Part shown: positions 22,362 through 34,323 of the stretch, piece by piece
How the letters are laid out: the number at the start of each line of letters is the position of its first letter
Position numbering within the stretch: the first letter of the stretch is position 1
Source: Batillaria attramentaria
Taxonomy: Eukaryota > Mollusca > Gastropoda > Batillariidae
NCBI GenBank assembly: GCA_018292915.2
Contig: JACVVK020000350.1
Span: forward strand, 443,501-507,500
Direction: 5' to 3'
Length of the DNA stretch: 64,000 nucleotides
Position numbers and translations under genes: made by a program
Notes under the pieces: generated by a model
Seen by the model: the letters and a program-made list of their open reading frames with translations, nothing else
Told to the model about the DNA's origin: nothing
Database searches by the model: none

Positions 22362-23460
22362 CAGCGATGGCGCTAGAAATTTTGCCAGCCGGTACCATCA
22401 AAAACAGCTGGCAAGCCCAGCAAAGTAAACCGGTACTGGTGAAAACGAGATCGGTCACCCCCCCCCCCCCCCCCCCCCCCCCTACTAAGCCGCAGATACC
22501 GCTGGAACACAACAATGCTAACCAAACATTTATGCGGTGGCCTGAGAAACAGCTATGCAGACAGTAGAAATTGTTAATCAACCGCCTACCTATTTACGCC
22601 GTTTCTTCGATCTGACGAAGTGGTCGACGGCTGCGTCGACGGCTGCGTCGAAGTCCGCCAGACTCTTCCCTTTGTGAACCCATTGATCTGATTGGCTTCA
22701 CAGCACACCTGGCAAAACATTGTGTCCTCACTGTCCGTTTTAAGCCAAAGATAATCCTTTCGCCACTGCTCGCGAAATTCTCGCTTGGGTTTTTTAGACT
22801 GTGGTCCATCTTCGCCTCTCTGATCTGCCGAATCACCACTGTGACCAACGCTACCGCACGCATTTGCTGAAGACTCAGTCAATGACTGACTGCCACTCTC
22901 TGTATCTTCAGGCGTGTCAGATGGCTTACTTGCCGAATTCCTCGAAAAAAATGAAAGCAGAGATCTCTGTTTCCCGGCCATAATTATGACAGGCTTGACA
23001 GCAAACGTGAGTGCCCGCGAAAGTTCCAGCTATTTCGCGCCTATCGCTAATAGATATTATTTTATACTGCAGTTTGGAGACCTTGGCGGGAAGTGTGTAG
23101 TTAGAATGTCGCAGCGAACCAGCCAGTTGAGAGAAACTCGCGCTATACTGAGAGAGACGGTCGCGCTATACTGTCTGCATAGCTACACCACGGCTGACAG
23201 AGACAATGTAGCGACTCGCTAGAGTGACGCATCGACAGGTTGAGAGGGGGTGGGGGTGGGTGAGGTTGTAATCGGGGTCTATTAACGTGCATCACACACG
23301 CTAAAAGAAATCAGCTAGGCTGTTTTTCATAATTATTTTTTTTTTCTGCCGGTCATCTTAAGATCCAACCGGTCACCTTTACCGGCAGCCCAATTTATTC
23401 CGGTATTTTCAGTTTTCAAAACGGTAATTTACCGGCTGTAGCCGGTTAACGCTATCTCTG
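22362..23460 (-). mobile_element. hAT-like transposon, internally deleted, 5-bp target duplication
   Basis: Ends CAGCGATGGCGCTA and, inverted, CAGAGATAGCGTTA (11 of 14 identical). Flanked by an exact 5-bp GGTCA duplication (22357-22361, 23461-23465). Many subterminal CCGGT copies are seen, as expected for transposase-binding repeats. It carries the start of a zinc-finger gene on the minus strand (22586-22981). Confidence 0.9.
22586..22981 (-). pseudogene. BED/TTF-type zinc-finger protein, N-terminal remnant of a hAT-like transposase
   Basis: 131 codons. The N-terminus KQRSLLSFFS matches the PCNA-box pattern QxxLxxFF. A Ser/Glu-rich linker and a basic KKPKREF follow, then a zinc-finger block with WLKTDSEDTMFCQVC and GFTKG, like the TTF/BED finger of ZNF862/KIAA1586-type proteins and hAT transposases. 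It then degenerates into a short tandem repeat (TQPSTQPST) and stops. No catalytic core remains. Unusual but consistent with a deletion derivative. Confidence 0.75.
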
Positions 23461-23745
23461 GGTCATGATGTGTTTCCTGTGGTGTTAGAAGAGTTGTGTT
23501 CATTGTCTATTTACATCCGACGCCAGGATGAGTGAAGAGTGGTTTTTTTTTGTCAAGGCATAGAAACACTTCTTCAATTTTGCATATGTACTAATTAATA
23601 AAATTATGGATGAGATGAGGTGAAACTGAAAGTACTCCCAGCCAGAGTTAAACGCTACTGAATGACATGTTGGCTAAATGGATCAAATTCGCTCTTGTTC
23701 ACCCATAAATGCACTGCAGAGAGCAAGAGTTGTAGAAGATTGTTT

Positions 23746-24394
23746 CAGCGATCGTCAAATGTGTCAGGACCATGGTAGCCATTCGGGCTACTGCCCTGAA
23801 CAAAACTGGTAGCCCGAAAAAAAAAATTCTGGAAGCCCGAATCGCAAATATAGGTTTTAGTACAGTAGTCTGTATAAAAGAGTCATTACACACACACACA
23901 CACACAAACTCGGTGGTTTTGTCCGACGAATATGTTGTGCAGTAACTGCAAACCATGTGGTCTTTGTCTTCGTCATAGATGAGCCACTGTCTCGGAGTGC
24001 CATCTTTCCTGGTCTTCCACTTTTCAAGAAACTTTCTTTCTCTTTTGAGGTCGTACTTTTGCTTGTCTTCTCAAAGATTGGTTTTTTTTGCCGGCGGAGG
24101 AGCCACGACACCAGGTAGAAATCGCCACATGGTCTCTGTCGGAAGCTCGCATCGCAGACTGGATGTTTTGAAAATACCGCAGTCGAAGTGCATGCGCGGA
24201 AACTGTAATTGGCGGGCCCACAGCAGATGACATCGATGATAGAGAAGCTAAACACTTGACGGGAGTGGCTGCTAGGTTCTGATTCATCTCAGAAATCCTG
24301 CTCGCCATTTGGGCTACCGCTACCGGAGCTTTCACTCGCCCGACAGTAAAGTTGGTAGCGAAAGCGAGCGGGCAAGCGCATTTGACGATCGCTG
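23746..24394 (-). mobile_element. hAT-like element with 16-bp perfect inverted ends
   Basis: CAGCGATCGTCAAATG at 23746-23761 is repeated in inverse at 24379-24394. Flanks TGTTT and TTTTT match 4 of 5. GGTAGC and GGGCTACC motifs recur near both ends. It carries a zinc-finger remnant on the minus strand. Confidence 0.88.
23900..24055 (-). pseudogene. BED/TTF-type zinc-finger remnant
   Basis: The minus frame reads FLEKWKTRKDGTPRQWLIYD followed by HMVCSYCTTY and TTEFV. This is the same Trp...CxxC layout as the finger in the neighbouring 22362-23460 element, but a different sequence. It then runs into a (GT)n tract, and a stop lies just upstream in the same frame, so the gene is broken. Confidence 0.7.
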
Positions 24395-25023
24395 TTTTTG
24401 TGATACATGTACATTTCTGGGTGTATAAAACTCTGAAAGGCTAAATGCACAACTGTAAATCATGCACTATATTGAACACACAGAGTGTGTACATGGGTCC
24501 AGAAGTGCACCACAAAAACGAACTAATTTCTATTTTGTGTATGTATGTGTATATTCATGGGTGAGAAGTGAATTGGGCCCATGCAGCAATCCTTTGTGCA
24601 GTGGAACCAGTAATCATGTTTTTGTACAATAATTATGTCCCTGTATTAGTGCATGTGTACATGTATATCTCCACAGGCTTACTAAGCCCAAAAGTTGATC
24701 AGTGCTACTCACTCTGTCCAGTAAGCCTATGACCTTTTTTAATTTATGAAAACAAATCATAATGAAATGCAGATATGATTGAAGTGCATGTCAATCAATA
24801 TAATTTAAGACCATTTTCAAGTTTCATCTAAGTGCAAATTCATCTCAAATTGCAGGGTTCAATTTTTTTTTTTTTTTTTTTTTGTCTTTGTGAAGTATTG
24901 TACCTGAATATTTGTTTTTCTAAGAGTGAACAAAAATGTTAGTGTTAACCTGGGGAACGTTTTGTTATTAGTGCTTGAGTGTACTGCATCTCGTTGTAAG
25001 TACAGGTGTTGAAAGTGAGCATG

Positions 25024-25867
25024 CAGGGCTCCCTAAACTGTGCGTCTGTGCGTAATTTACGCACTGAAGTAAAAATTTACCTACAAAAAAAAAGCATTAT
25101 GAACGCGATCTGTGCGTAGCTTGACGCACTACCTCTGCACTACCGTGCGTACGCCTATAGGCTTGTGATCGAATGAGTGTTCTCCCTTGCCTTGGCCGCG
25201 TTCAGTTCGGTTCTGTTTTTGGTTCTGTTTAACGCTCGCAGGCGTTAACTGTCTACTGCTGCAGGTCGGCGGCTTCTACAGCCACTCGCGCGTAGTGAAC
25301 GTGCCCCATCTTTTCCCTCTGCGCACCGAAGCACCCGGCGTACGTGCGATGTCGAAACCATGGACGAAAGATTTTAGAGTCAGTGCTCTTGTTACCGATC
25401 GGATTCGTTTTCTCTGTGACGAATCATGCCACCGAAAAAAGTGAAAGTTCAAAAGACTATAGACTTTTTCGTCAGTGGAAAAGTCAGTTGTGGAGGGGCT
25501 CGAGCCCTCGCCCGGCAGCGGGTGCACTTCGGCGTCAGATAGCTACGATTCAGACGTCGCGTCAGAGCCGGTCAGCACAGAGCAGCAAAACTTAGTGTAC
25601 AAAACGGACAGTACCCACTTCATTTAATTATATGATTTGAAGTTGATGAAATTCAGTTTTGCACACACACAGTGTGACACACACACACACACACACCTTA
25701 TGTGTTCAGCAGTATTTACTGAATAAGAATTTATAATTCCATGCACTAAAAAACTTGAGAAATGATTCTGACCCTTTAAAAATTGAAAGTGGGGGTACAA
25801 AGACCCCCTAAAATTTTGAACTGGGGGTCAGTGGACCCTTTAGGTCTGTAGCTTTTAGGGAGCCCTG
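25024..25867 (+). mobile_element. hAT-like transposon remnant, 14-bp inverted ends, 5-bp target duplication
   Basis: CAGGGCTCCCTAAA (25024-25037) and its exact inverse (25854-25867). Flanked by an exact GCATG duplication (25019-25023, 25868-25872). Left subterminal repeats of TGCGT. A short gene start lies at 25426. Confidence 0.93.
25426..25542 (+). pseudogene. N-terminal remnant of hAT-like transposase with PCNA-box-like motif
   Basis: 38 codons beginning MPPKKVKVQKTIDFFVSGK. QKTIDFF fits the PIP-box pattern QxxIxxFF. A Ser/Asp-rich continuation in a different frame (SPGSGCTSASDSYDSD) suggests a single frameshift. No zinc finger or catalytic part remains in this 844-bp element. Confidence 0.6.
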
Positions 25868-25982
25868 GCATGTATCAGACATTTCATGCATGTGCTTGTA
25901 TTGTAAGCTGTTTATATGCTGCTCAGGGAAAGCTGCTCATACATCAAAGTGTACTTTTCACCAAGTTCCTCGGTGTCTTTCA

Positions 25983-26483
25983 CAGGGGCGCCGGAACCGG
26001 GGGGGCAGCTGCCCCCCCCCCCCCCCCTGTACCCAAGCGGGGGGGGCAAGAGCATCTTTTTGCCCCCCCCTGGAAAATCAGGTGACTATGGCAAGAGGGG
26101 GGGCAAAGCCATGGTCTTGCCCCCCCCCCCCCCTCCCTTCCCCTACCCCCCCTCCCCCTGTTCCTGCTCTCTCCCCAGGTGATCCCACCCAACAGAGAAC
26201 TCAGTTTAGCCGTTGTATGAAATATCAAAACGACTTGGCAGAAAGTCGTCTGATAATCACTCCCCCCCCCCCCCCCCCCCTTTTCACTTTCTTTGGGCAA
26301 CGTCCTTCCTTTCAGTGGCTCCCTGGTTCGTAAAGGTTTTTGTCTGCGCAGCATCTGAACCCCCCCCCCCCCCCCCCCTTTTCACTTTCTCCGGGCAACG
26401 TCCTTCCTTTCACTGGCTCTGGTGTCGTTTCCCCCCTCTGAGATTCTGCCCCCCCTCCCCCCCAACATCTTCCGGCGCCCCTG
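25983..26483. mobile_element. hAT-like MITE, 14-bp inverted ends, very C-rich
   Basis: CAGGGGCGCCGGAA (25983-25996) and its exact inverse (26470-26483). Flanked by an exact TTTCA duplication (25978-25982, 26484-26488). The interior is mostly poly-C runs plus two copies of a segment with TTTCACTTTC and GGGCAACGTCCTTCCTTTCA. Confidence 0.92.
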
Positions 26484-26488
26484 TTTCA

Positions 26489-29400
26489 TTTGAAATGCAT
26501 GACAAAATTTAACTTGACAATTGTGACAAAATGATGACTAGAGAAGTAAATCGCCAAGAAGTACGCCAACATTAGTAGTCTATTTTCTTTGGCCATTGTG
26601 TTTCATATTCAGTCATGTTTTTGTGGTTTCGTCGTTTGTTTTATGCGTGGCAGCAATACCAAATTGTATGGGTAGGTGATCTCAACACATGTGGTGAAGA
26701 TTTGGCACATTCAAACACCATAAAGACACCAACCTGAAAACATGCGCATCATGTCAGCTGTAACAATTTATTGATCTCACACAGTGGCAAAAGGTTCCTG
26801 TAAGAAGAAAGCTACCGATATGATACTACAGTTGCTTTCCAGGCTATATCCACTTTTTCTACAACTTTTTTTTTCTTTTTTTTTTTGCGTAGCTCTAATG
26901 GGAATTTTCATACACAGTCTGTAACACGTGTTCCTACTCAATATACCCACTATTTCCATAAACTGACACAATACTAACTTCCACTTACGTACCAGGCAGG
27001 TAAACTGAAGCGGCTTGGCCCACACCAGTTTCCATCATGCTGTTCTACATACATCATGCCTACACATATAGAACATTCTCTCCGATTTGCAACAGTCTCT
27101 AAGAGTAGGAGTTGCATGAATAATACACCTATCAGACTTACATTTCTGAAACCTGAGGGATGGATTAGCCTAGAAAGAACCAGCATAGTACCAAAGGAAT
27201 GGTGGTTCGTGTGAATATTACAGGAAAGGTTCAAAAACTGATGTCACGGCTGGGGGGGGGGGGGGGGGGGGGGGTCTGATCACACTAGGAAAAGGCTGAA
27301 TAAAATTTGTGAACAGGTGAATGTGCTGGATTATTATGCATAGTTAACAGGATCAATGCTGACCAATGAGAATTTAAAACAACAACCACCAAAAAAAAAA
27401 CCCCAATAACTTTGTTTCATGATCATATTCCTGATGAACTGAGCATGATCCTTCTGCCACATCAAAGACAGCTGGCAGGGGTTTTACATGAACCACAGCC
27501 TTGTATAGTAACAATCCAGGTTATGTGTGTTATCTTCTTATGTCCAGCCCAGCTGGGTGTGATAAGCTGTTTATATGCTGCTCAGGGAAAGCTGCTCATA
27601 CATTGTTATTACACAATGAATAAACATGAGGCAAGTTGTGGTATGCGACTCAATAATGCAATAACACTCATACAACCATATATCACTGGTAATACGCTGG
27701 CTCTAACATACTGTGAGAATATCAAACAGCAACCAGAACAGTTTTCTAGAGCAAAGCTGCAGAAAATGAACAGTACGAGTAGAGAAATTTCTGTTAAGAC
27801 TGTCACTCCTTTGTTTTACCCTCTGCGCATTCGTGCACATCCTAACACAAAACTGACTGCAGCAATCAAAAACAAATTATGTTTACACAATGCAAGACAA
27901 TTTAACTCTTGATAACAACCATAAACTGAAAGCTTGGTAGTCTGTAGTTGTCTTGCTACCTAAAACAAAATTCCCAAATGTGCGTTCACATTTTTACAAG
28001 TGCCACAGCGGACTTGCATTAAGAGGAGCCAGTGACAATAGAGACAGTCTCCTGTTCATTGACAGGAACCAAAGCCACTGACAGTAGCGAATATTGTAAC
28101 AAAAGAAAAACGACAAGGGACGACGACATGCCAAGTTACATCACTGCATGCCTAAGTCGTGACGTCCACATACATTACTCTGTTTTGTATTCCCTATGGC
28201 TCAGTTCAAACAAAGCCTTTGAGTGTAATTCTTTGAGGTGATACTAGAAACGGTTAGATTTTTCTATTTTAAGTTTTTAGCCAATCTTGCAGAAAACCAT
28301 TTGTGGTGTAGAACTGACCTGCATACTTGCAACAGAAAGTCCATAAATAATATGCTCACAGGGGGAAAAAAAAAAGAAAAAAGGATGAACTAATTTTCTT
28401 ACAATAAAAACAAATCCGATATACCCAGGGACTGTTGCAATTAGTGTCAAAATACAGCAGTTCAAATTATTAAAAAAATCCCCAGCCTCACTATGTATAA
28501 GAACAATTGAAGATGGTATGCGTATCTTTATGGAGTAGCTAAAACTAAAAAAAAAAAAAAAAAAAAAATCACCAAATTTTGCATTTTCAAGCCTTCATTT
28601 TTTTTTTTTCCGTTTTACTCAGAACACAGCTTTTACCTGTAGATGACACATAGTACATAGTGTTGCCAGATGCCTATACTACTTTCAGACCTACTCTTGT
28701 CAGTATGTACTCACAGGCTGTCATAAAGATGAGCAACCTTGGGTCAGTCTTCTAGCTTTGAAACTATGTCATTTCACTAATTATTCTGGAAGCCAATTTA
28801 AGCTGATCAGCCAGATGAAGCTTAGCTTACTTTCCATGAGAAACTTTTATTCTTATGCCCCCAAATACCCCATGACAAAATGCAGAGTTTTCGCTTTTTT
28901 TTCTTCTTTTTTTTTTGGTATGAAATGACAGACCCAACCCTAGTACTACAATTTTATCATAGGTGTTTTCCGAGAGAAAGCTTCCATGACTGAGACAGCC
29001 ACAAAATGTTTAGGAACTCAGAAGGGTGTGCATGAAAATGTATGTCATTCGCGTGACAACTATGTCGAATAAATTCATCCCAGTAAAACAATGCACATGA
29101 AGGGAGGTCTCCAAATGTTTTGATCACACAAGAGTATTGCAGTTCTTCATTGTGGTTGCTTTGAAGTAGTCAAGATTTGCAAGTCCTTGAATGAAATGCA
29201 AGCAAACATGACTGATGAACATAACTGAAAGAAACTAACTTTGTAAATTTTATTTTTTATTTATTTATTTTTTTAAGTGAGGATAACTGGCCAGCTATTG
29301 ACTGCTATCAAACTACTTAAGACAAATGCGTGATCGCTGAAGAAGAAGACAAATGTGCCGCAAAACTACTGGGGCATGCACAGTTCTGCAGTTAACCCAT

Positions 29401-30478
29401 TTAGGCTTGAAGTTTGCTTCTGATTAAAATGCTAACTGGCTCTGTAGGTGTACCAATCATAAAAAAAGAAACTCACAAAATGTATTCATTACCCTAAACA
29501 AAGAGTCACTTTATGTTTTCAGACTCTCAAAATCAGTAGTGTATTAAAAAAAAATAAAAAATATTACAGATGCTTCGTCAATTGTAGACACTAGGCATAA
29601 ATGGGTAAAGGAACACAACATTAATATCATGAAACCAACAACAATGGCAAAGATGAAATGTACTTGAGGCATGACTGTACTGTGGTAACTGGAGAGAGGA
29701 CTAGTGGTACATTTGTAAAAGCTGACACACACGTCATGGAATGACACTGACAAATCCGCTATGCACACACACACACACACACCAGCTGGTGTTAATGATT
29801 CGTTTACTTGCAGCTAGCATGAACATGCGTGATTCAAACAAAGGTTCATGGACTGGATCAATACACGAAAACAAATCTAACATCCTGCGCGGAACATCTG
29901 ACAGGAACTAGCCCTGAACATCAGAAACAGCAGTCGGGGTTTCCATACAAACACCTGGTTTTCTCTCCATCTCTCTGTGTCTTTGATCTTGAAAATACAG
30001 TAATTCACACAACTTTCCATTTAAAAAGAAAAGAAAAAAAAAAGATAAGATAATATTTTTGTGTTAGTTGCACAATCCATCTACACACACACACTAAAAC
30101 ACACTTTTAAAAATCAGACATACAAGTTACAATGAAAATGACTGATAAATGAGTGACAATTGCAAGTAAACCAAAGTTGTATGCAATTTTGTGGAACACA
30201 ATTAACCCTGATCTTGCTGAGAATGGAATATGCCTGACTACCTCTATGGCTTTTTCAAGACAAGACAAATTAATTCAACAAGACCAGGGTTAAGTTTCAG
30301 ATGAAACTCAGTATTTGGTGAATTTGAATATTCTGAAAACACTTTACAAGTTTGACATTAGGAATTATGCAGGAATAAGCGGAAATAGAACGTGAATGTC
30401 TGTGAAGTGTGAGCAAGACTTTGACATAATGTACAAAATGCATACAATACTGATACAGAACAGCCATTGATTGATCAT
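26489..30478. other. Gene-poor AT-rich region
   Basis: No supportable gene. Contains a 22-base poly-G at about 27253-27274, A and T homopolymers, and a 41-bp sequence (27562-27601) identical to 25906-25945. The 166-codon reading frame at 27412-27912 has no family resemblance and is taken as chance. Confidence 0.6.
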
Positions 30479-30485
30479 GTCTATG

Positions 30486-30846
30486 GGGTCCTACTAATTA
30501 CCGAAAACAACTCTTAATACGGGTAGAACGCAGTTAAAACATAGAAATTACAACACACAAACATGATTAAAGGTGAAAAAAGAGGCCTTTAACAAGTTAA
30601 AAGGAAAAAAAGTACTTATTCACTCCAAGAGAACAGGACGAAATGAACGTGTCTCCCAAGGGAAGCGACTCTGGTCCGGACTGGTTATCGTTTTCTGCAG
30701 TATCATCTTTTTTCGTTTAGCTTTTTTGAGGCCTCTTTTTTCACCTTTAATCATGTTTGTGTTATTTCTATGTTTTAACCGCGTTCTATTCGTATTTTGA
30801 GTTGTTTTCGGTCGTTTCATTGTTTTCGGTAATTAGTAGGACCGAC
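30486..30846. mobile_element. Foldback/MITE with about 115-bp inverted arms and 7-bp target duplication
   Basis: The left arm (GGTCCTACTAATTACC, GTAGAACGC, GTTAAAACATAGAAAT, ATGATTAAAGGTGAAAAAAG, AGGCCT) is mirrored on the right down to GGTAATTAGTAGGACC. GTCTATG flanks both sides (30479-30485, 30847-30853). Long inverted arms with 7-9 bp duplication resemble Mutator-like or foldback elements. No coding capacity. Confidence 0.88.
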
Positions 30847-31731
30847 GTCTATGTACAGCTTCACACAAAACTGTGATACAGTGCTACTGCTACAGTGTTA
30901 CTTATTCCTGAGATATGTTTCCAAGCAGACCACAGAGCTGTATGACAATGCTTTGCACACCACAAACAGTACATGTAGCTCCTGCAGTCTATGAGCCCAA
31001 CTGCATTGCAATCCGCCTTGCAAGTAATGTATACACACAAAGTTCTATACATATATTTATAAGTGTGGCATCTTTAATTACTTTGATTCAAAGTACTTGC
31101 TCGCTCCGCATACTCTAGTTTACAGATTGAACGTAAAAATGAGATCAAACAAAGGGTTTCAGAATTAATTTTAAAGCAACAAAATTGTCATGCAACTTAA
31201 ATTCGAGCCACAAATTACTATTACACAATCATAGCAACATATTGCAGTGCCTAACCTTAGTATGTGATGTGCTGGTGCTTTTCCTAAAATGACACAAAAA
31301 AAGACAAACCTACAGAAAATCTAACAACACACAGCCACACAGAACAAGTGACAAACAAAATGCATAAATATTTCAGTATGTATGCGCACTCAAACAAAAT
31401 GTCATCTTATCCACCGTGCTATGAACCTCGTTGCACACACATTGTCAGTGTCAGGCTCAAGTGCTGATTCATACTCATAAATGCGAAGCGATTCAACACG
31501 GCTGTCATGTAACTTTTCCAAACTGCTCAGTCACCCAAGAGCTTTGGGAGATCAAAGTATCTGGCAAGTCCATGCGCTCCGGGATATGCCACTGCCAAGT
31601 GGATTGTCGTGCACCAGTCATGCGCAGTGAAGACGCCAAATTTTAAATAGTGGTGAGGATACAGGGAACCCTATAATCAGAATAGCCTTACTGGGAATGC
31701 TCATCATCTTCCAGTGATGTAATGTGCATGG

Positions 31732-32539
31732 CAGTGTTTCCGATAGCTCTAACACCGGAGGGTCCCAAGGACCCTCTTCCTGAATTTCTGGGGGGCCTTT
31801 CACAGTTTCTGAGAACCCTTACTAACATTTTTTTTTTTCCCTTCTCTTTTCTGACCCCTCCCGTACACTGCTCAGTGCTGTCAGGCAGCGGGTTCATCAT
31901 CCGGGGCGGTCGGTGGTCTAGTGGTTAAGAGACTTGTCACCAATGCAAGAGGTCAGGGGTTTGAGTCCCACTCGGGCAAAGAATTTTTCCTTCTCGTATG
32001 TGGCACCGTTCATTTGGGCCGATTGTCGGTGGTTCTCTCCGGGTACTCCGGCTTCCTCCCCCTCTGCTTTGGAAATGTTCAGCCCACCAAATTTGAAAAA
32101 AAAAAAGCAATTCTAAATTTTCAAAATTTAAATAGCTGAGCTGACCCTTCGCACCACGTGACTGTAATGTGTTTATGTCCAGTGTGTGAGAGAATGCATG
32201 TGATTCACGCGAGCGTGCGTGTTGGGTTCAGTTCGTGGCGCTTTGAGCCGATTCATGAAACTGGGTAAAGCGCCTATACAATACTCATTATTATTATTAT
32301 TATTATCCATCACAGTTTGACTAGCTGGCTTCTACTGGCTGGTCACTGAACTTCAAAAGTTGAATCATCACTACTCACGTAACCATTATACATTCTGTCG
32401 GCAGCTTTAAGCAAAGATCATTTGAATGGGCAGGAAAGTACCAGAAAAAATCTGTGCATCACTGTGATACGATGGCTTAAATTTGCTGCGTCATTTTCAG
32501 ATTTATGTTCCGCACGATAGTGTGTAATAGGAAACACTG
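31732..32539. mobile_element. Probable hAT-type element with a SINE inserted inside
   Basis: Begins CAGTGTTTCCGATAGC and ends in the inverse of CAGTGTTTCCTATTAC (10 terminal bases perfect). Flanked by CATGG on both sides (31727-31731, 32540-32544). CAGTGTTTCC is a common hAT terminus. The middle is occupied by the SINE at about 31900-32307. Confidence 0.65.
31900..32307 (+). mobile_element. tRNA-derived SINE with V-SINE-like core and L2-like tail
   Basis: The tRNA-like head has a perfect A box, TGGTCTAGTGG (31914-31924), and a B box, GGTTTGAGTCC (31958-31968). The core TTCTCTCCGGGTACTCCGGC followed by TTCCTCC resembles the conserved V-SINE domain known from fish and other animals. The tail has GGCGCTTTGAG and AAAGCGCCTATACAA, then (ATT)n, like L2/CR1 LINE 3' ends. 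The A and B boxes act as an internal RNA polymerase III promoter. Confidence 0.87.
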
Positions 32540-32888
32540 CATGGGCGTGCCATAAATCTTTCTTGTGATCAGCCATATCTAGTTCATACCTACTTCCTTT
32601 TTCAAAGTTGACAGCCTTGCAACGCCCTGTGGGCAAAAGCATACAAATTATGAAATACATATATATATATACGTATGTGGTTACCATGTGTGGTATAGTA
32701 TCATCAAATTGCAGGCAAACAAAAGGTGACAGAATGCGCAGAGGGGTGATGGAATCCAAATAAAACTAAAAGAGCTGCGTTTCCGTTCATCAAAGGACAA
32801 AAAACTATATGTTCGGGATCTTTGAAAACCACAGACTGTGCCTGGATGATTTATGTATTGACCAGGCTTACTAGTTTCTTAAGCACAA

Positions 32889-32932
<44 letters not shown>

Positions 32933-33978
32933 TAATCTACTCACACACATATTTCAGGCAACTACAGTAAATTTACAGGTAAGTGCCCTCGTCAAACACA
33001 ATGCCAGGCCTGAAAAATATTTAGTTACCCTTTCAGCCAGCCTAGAGAGTAACCTTTTGAAACTGTTCGCTTGCCCCGAAACATGCCCAATGTAGGAATG
33101 AGTGTTTCCCACTTTCTGCTTATACATACACCACACAGACATACAGTGAAACACATCTCAACCATGAATGGGCAGCCCCATGCCCCACCATCTTTTCAGT
33201 AACTGGCCTCATTTTACTAGTCAGCTGTGCACAGAATAATCTATATTTTAGTGTAACTGCAGCTTCTGAGCATGATGTCAACCTGGACAAGCAGAATCTG
33301 AGACAGGTAAGCCAAGCCTAACCCTCAGACTCTGTGACAACACACTAAACTGAGTGATAAAAAACAACACCAGCAAAAACACAACAAAATCCCCTACACA
33401 CAGGAAAAAAATGAAGCAACAACAATTAAAAACAAACAAACCCAAAACTGTGGTCAGGCTGCAAATGTACATGTATGTGTACATAAATTATAATTTTAAA
33501 AAAATATGTAGTATGTAAAAACTATACATGTATCATTACATTCTCAGACTAAATACTTTAATGGTGCTGGTGAACACAAACTTTTATGCTCATGAGTAAC
33601 CATTAATTCTACTCAACCAGAAGGCAGTACATGTACACGTGTATAGTGAAAGAGTTGATAGCAGTTCCACCACGCATTGCTGTACAAGCTTCTGCCGTTC
33701 ATTCCACAACTCGGTGCTTCAGTAACTGGTTAGTTTGTCCATGAGGAAAATTAAAAGTTTCAGCGACAGCACATGTACATAGAATTAGCATTGGATACTA
33801 TTACCTGTCAGACAGGATACACATGGCAAGAGCTAACAAAGACAGTACAATACATTAAACTTCGCTGTGCTGCATTTCCTGGGTCCAGGATGAACGACAG
33901 GTGCACATTGATGCCGATGTCGTCTTTAGTTTTGAAAACCAAGCGTTCTTACTCCAGGCATTCCTGAAGTAATTATAT
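32540..33978. other. Non-coding region
   Basis: No gene seen. Contains an (AC)n tract at 32892-32930 and A-rich stretches. Confidence 0.6.
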
Positions 33979-34323
33979 CAGGGTTTAAAATGATCCAAAA
34001 GGCGAAAAAGTGTGTATCATTTAGTGACAAAGCCATGCGGGCAGGCATCTGCAAAGCAGACATTTTATGCTGGGGATATCCGGAGGCGTGCTCACAGAAG
34101 AAAATCTGTGAAATTTGGTGCACTCTGGCATGATTTTAAGTGCTTTAGGGAAGGAAACACTTTTTGGGTGGAAGAAGATAATAGAATTAAAGTAAAAACT
34201 GTGCAGTTGGTGCATTTTGGCATGATTTTAACTGCTTCAGGGAAGGAAACATACTTTTTTGTAGGAGGAAAATTTTTAGCCAAAGGTGGAAATCCGCCAA
34301 AAGGTGGAAGATTTTAAGCCCTG
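33979..34323. mobile_element. CAGGG-ended MITE, 345 bp
   Basis: CAGGGTTTAAAATGATCC at the left and, inverted, CAGGGCTTAAAATCTTCC at the right (15 of 18). Target duplication is not clear (TTATAT versus ATGTAT). An internal segment (GGCATGATTTTAA...GGGAAGGAAACA) is present twice. A terminal fragment of the same family lies at 40906-40965 in PLBD2 intron 6. Confidence 0.75.

Noticed and set aside
27412..27912. 166-residue reading frame
   Set aside because: No family resemblance, no splice context, and it contains part of a repeated 40-mer; taken as chance.
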